Below the pieces are notes generated by a model. It searched no databases. It was not told where the DNA came from and worked only from the letters and a program-made list of their open reading frames with translations. From NCBI RefSeq assembly GCF_003989665.1, contig NZ_RZIJ01000001.1, forward strand, positions 1 to 64,000: DNA of 64,000 nucleotides, read 5' to 3'. The translations under genes were made by a program, and so were the position numbers. Positions 62,743-64,000 of this stretch are shown one piece after another (within the stretch, counting starts at the first letter, position 1; the number at the start of each line of letters is the position of its first letter). The DNA comes from Azospirillum doebereinerae (lineage in GTDB: Bacteria; Pseudomonadota; Alphaproteobacteria; Azospirillales; Azospirillaceae).

Positions 62743-64000
62743 CCCAGCCGCCGCCCTACGGCCAAGCCCCGCAGGACACTCAGCCCCCGCCGGCCTCCCG
62801 GCCGCGGACGACGCTGGCCGTCGCGATGGAGCAGAGCCGTTACCGGCTCATGGTCACGGCGGCGGTGGTCACGGCGGTCTTCTCCGCGATCAGCGTCAAG
62901 CTGGTCGCCGCCACCGTCTTCGTCCCGGCGGGGGAGCCGCGCCAGCACCACGCGCTGGAGGTCGACGGCACGACCACCAACCGCGCCGACATCCTCGACC
63001 GCAACGGCAACCTGCTGGCGACCTCCCTGGTCACCCAGTCGCTCTACGCCGATCCCAAGCTGGTCTCGCGGCCGGAGGAAGCCGCGCGCAAGCTGGTCTC
63101 CGCCCTGCCCGAGCTGGACTACAAGGACGTCTACGCCAAGCTCAGCGGCGACAAGCGCTTCGTCTGGCTCAAGCGCAACCTGTCCCCCAAGCAGCAATAC
63201 GCCGTCCACCGTCTCGGCATCCCCGGCGTGTCCTTCGAGCGGGAGGAGCGGCGTTTCTTCCCGGCGGGCAACCTGACCTCGCACGTCGTCGGCTTCACCG
63301 GCGTCGACAACAACGGCCTGTCCGGGCTGGAGCAGTCCTTCAACAAGCGGCTGACCGAGGATCCGGCCACCCCGCTGCAACTCTCCATCGACCTGCGGCT
63401 CCAGCACGTCCTGAAGAAGGAACTGGCCGCGACGGTGCAGGAATTCAGCGCCATCGGCGCCGCCGGCATCATCTTCGACGTGCGGTCGGGCGAGGTCATG
63501 GCGATGACCTCCCTGCCCGACTTCGATCCCCAGGACCCGACCGGCCTCGACCCCGACACGCTGTTCAACCGGGCGACGCTCGGCGTGTACGAAATGGGTT
63601 CGACCTTCAAGATCTTCAACTCGGCGCTGGCCTTCGAATCCGGCAAGATCAAGGTGTCGGATTACTTCGACGCGATCCACCCGATCAAGATCGGGCGCTT
63701 CACCATCAACGAGTATCATGGCCTCGGCCGCGCGCTGACGGTGGCGGAGGTGTTCCAGCACTCGTCCAACCTCGGCTCCGTCCGCATGGTGCAGCAGGTC
63801 GGCATCCCGGCGCAGAAGGCCTTCATGGCGAAGATGGGCTTCACCCGGCCCACCGCCCTGGAGTTGCCGGAGAACGGCTGGCCGCTGGTGCCCAACCCGT
63901 GGCGCGAAGTCAACAGCATGACGATCTCCTTCGGGCACGGCATCTCGGTCAGCCCGATGCACACGGTCACGGCGGCGGCGTCGGTGATCAACGGCGGCGT
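62739..64000 (+). CDS. ftsI: Peptidoglycan transpeptidase FtsI/PBP3 (partial)
   Basis: First 420 residues; the gene continues past the window. A cytoplasmic Pro-rich tail and one membrane segment (~37-58, LMVTAAVVTAVFSAISVKLV) lead to the dimerisation domain (NRADILDRNGNLLATSLVTQ) and the transpeptidase domain with the active-site EMGSTFKIFNSALAFESG (Ser-x-x-Lys) and the SSN motif in FQHSSNLGSVRM. The KTG motif would lie beyond the edge. It makes septal peptidoglycan cross-links. The start overlaps the ftsL stop (ATGA). Confidence 0.94.
   Translation, partial: MTQPPPYGQAPQDTQPPPASRPRTTLAVAMEQSRYRLMVTAAVVTAVFSAISVKLVAATVFVPAGEPRQHHALEVDGTTTNRADILDRNGNLLATSLVTQSLYADPKLVSRPEEAARKLVSALPELDYKDVYAKLSGDKRFVWLKRNLSPKQQYAVHRLGIPGVSFEREERRFFPAGNLTSHVVGFTGVDNNGLSGLEQSFNKRLTEDPATPLQLSIDLRLQHVLKKELAATVQEFSAIGAAGIIFDVRSGEVMAMTSLPDFDPQDPTGLDPDTLFNRATLGVYEMGSTFKIFNSALAFESGKIKVSDYFDAIHPIKIGRFTINEYHGLGRALTVAEVFQHSSNLGSVRMVQQVGIPAQKAFMAKMGFTRPTALELPENGWPLVPNPWREVNSMTISFGHGISVSPMHTVTAAASVINGG

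Overview
The window comes from a high-GC alphaproteobacterium, most likely Azospirillum or a close relative in the Rhodospirillales. The reasons are a fused anthranilate synthase TrpE(G) behind a Trp-rich leader peptide, a GapR/DUF2312 nucleoid protein, a mraZ-rsmH-ftsL-ftsI start of the division-and-cell-wall cluster, GANTC (CcrM-type) sites at a cell-cycle promoter, and a coding style full of ATGA/GTGA overlaps. The assignment rests on family knowledge and gene content, not on a database search.

Layout. 0-3.6 kb: start of pntAA (cut by the window edge), gapR, and trpE(G) with its own attenuator (leader peptide with three Trp codons, then a terminator hairpin). 3.7-13.1 kb: a complete type I-C CRISPR-Cas locus (cas3-cas5-cas8c-cas7-cas4-cas1-cas2) followed by a leader and a 19-repeat, 18-spacer array. 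13.1-17.1 kb: a DUF3095 cyclase-like gene abutting the array, a small unknown protein and mutL. 17.2-27.8 kb: an accessory region with two large RTX-type secreted proteins. Between them lie a GNAT acetyltransferase and a tandem pair of peptide precursors with NHLP-like leaders. The two leaders are identical at nucleotide level, end in Gly-Gly and carry different C-terminal cores. This is the most novel-looking part of the window.

27.8-37.8 kb: trehalose synthase, a small membrane protein, an OxlT-like transporter, a RluB-type pseudouridine synthase overlapping rsmD, tadA, purD and xseA. 37.9-55.2 kb: a catabolic island for an unidentified acid or cyclic carbonyl substrate. It has two acyl-CoA ligases, MaoC hydratase, CaiB/BaiF CoA-transferase/racemase, SDR, two quinone oxidoreductases, two old-yellow-enzyme proteins, an amidohydrolase and two orphan LivJ-type binding proteins. 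A TetR regulator sits at its right end. Four copies of one operator-like motif (consensus TCRTnnRTGATT followed by a T-rich tail) lie at the four promoter regions of the island, so it looks like one local TetR regulon. A MazEF-type toxin-antitoxin pair with a 14-bp palindromic operator sits inside the island.

55.3-64 kb: an ABC-F ATPase, an EamA exporter, a cytoplasmic-looking muramoyl amidase, a Uma2-family nuclease, the RNase P RNA gene, and a 613-bp regulatory stretch before mraZ. That stretch holds DnaA boxes, GANTC sites and two arrays of 10-bp-phased MraZ boxes. It is followed by mraZ, rsmH, ftsL and ftsI (cut by the window end). Dispersed GC-rich inverted-repeat elements (five copies) sit in intergenic gaps between 29.9 and 44.3 kb. 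I saw no tRNA, rRNA, insertion sequence, prophage or replication origin.
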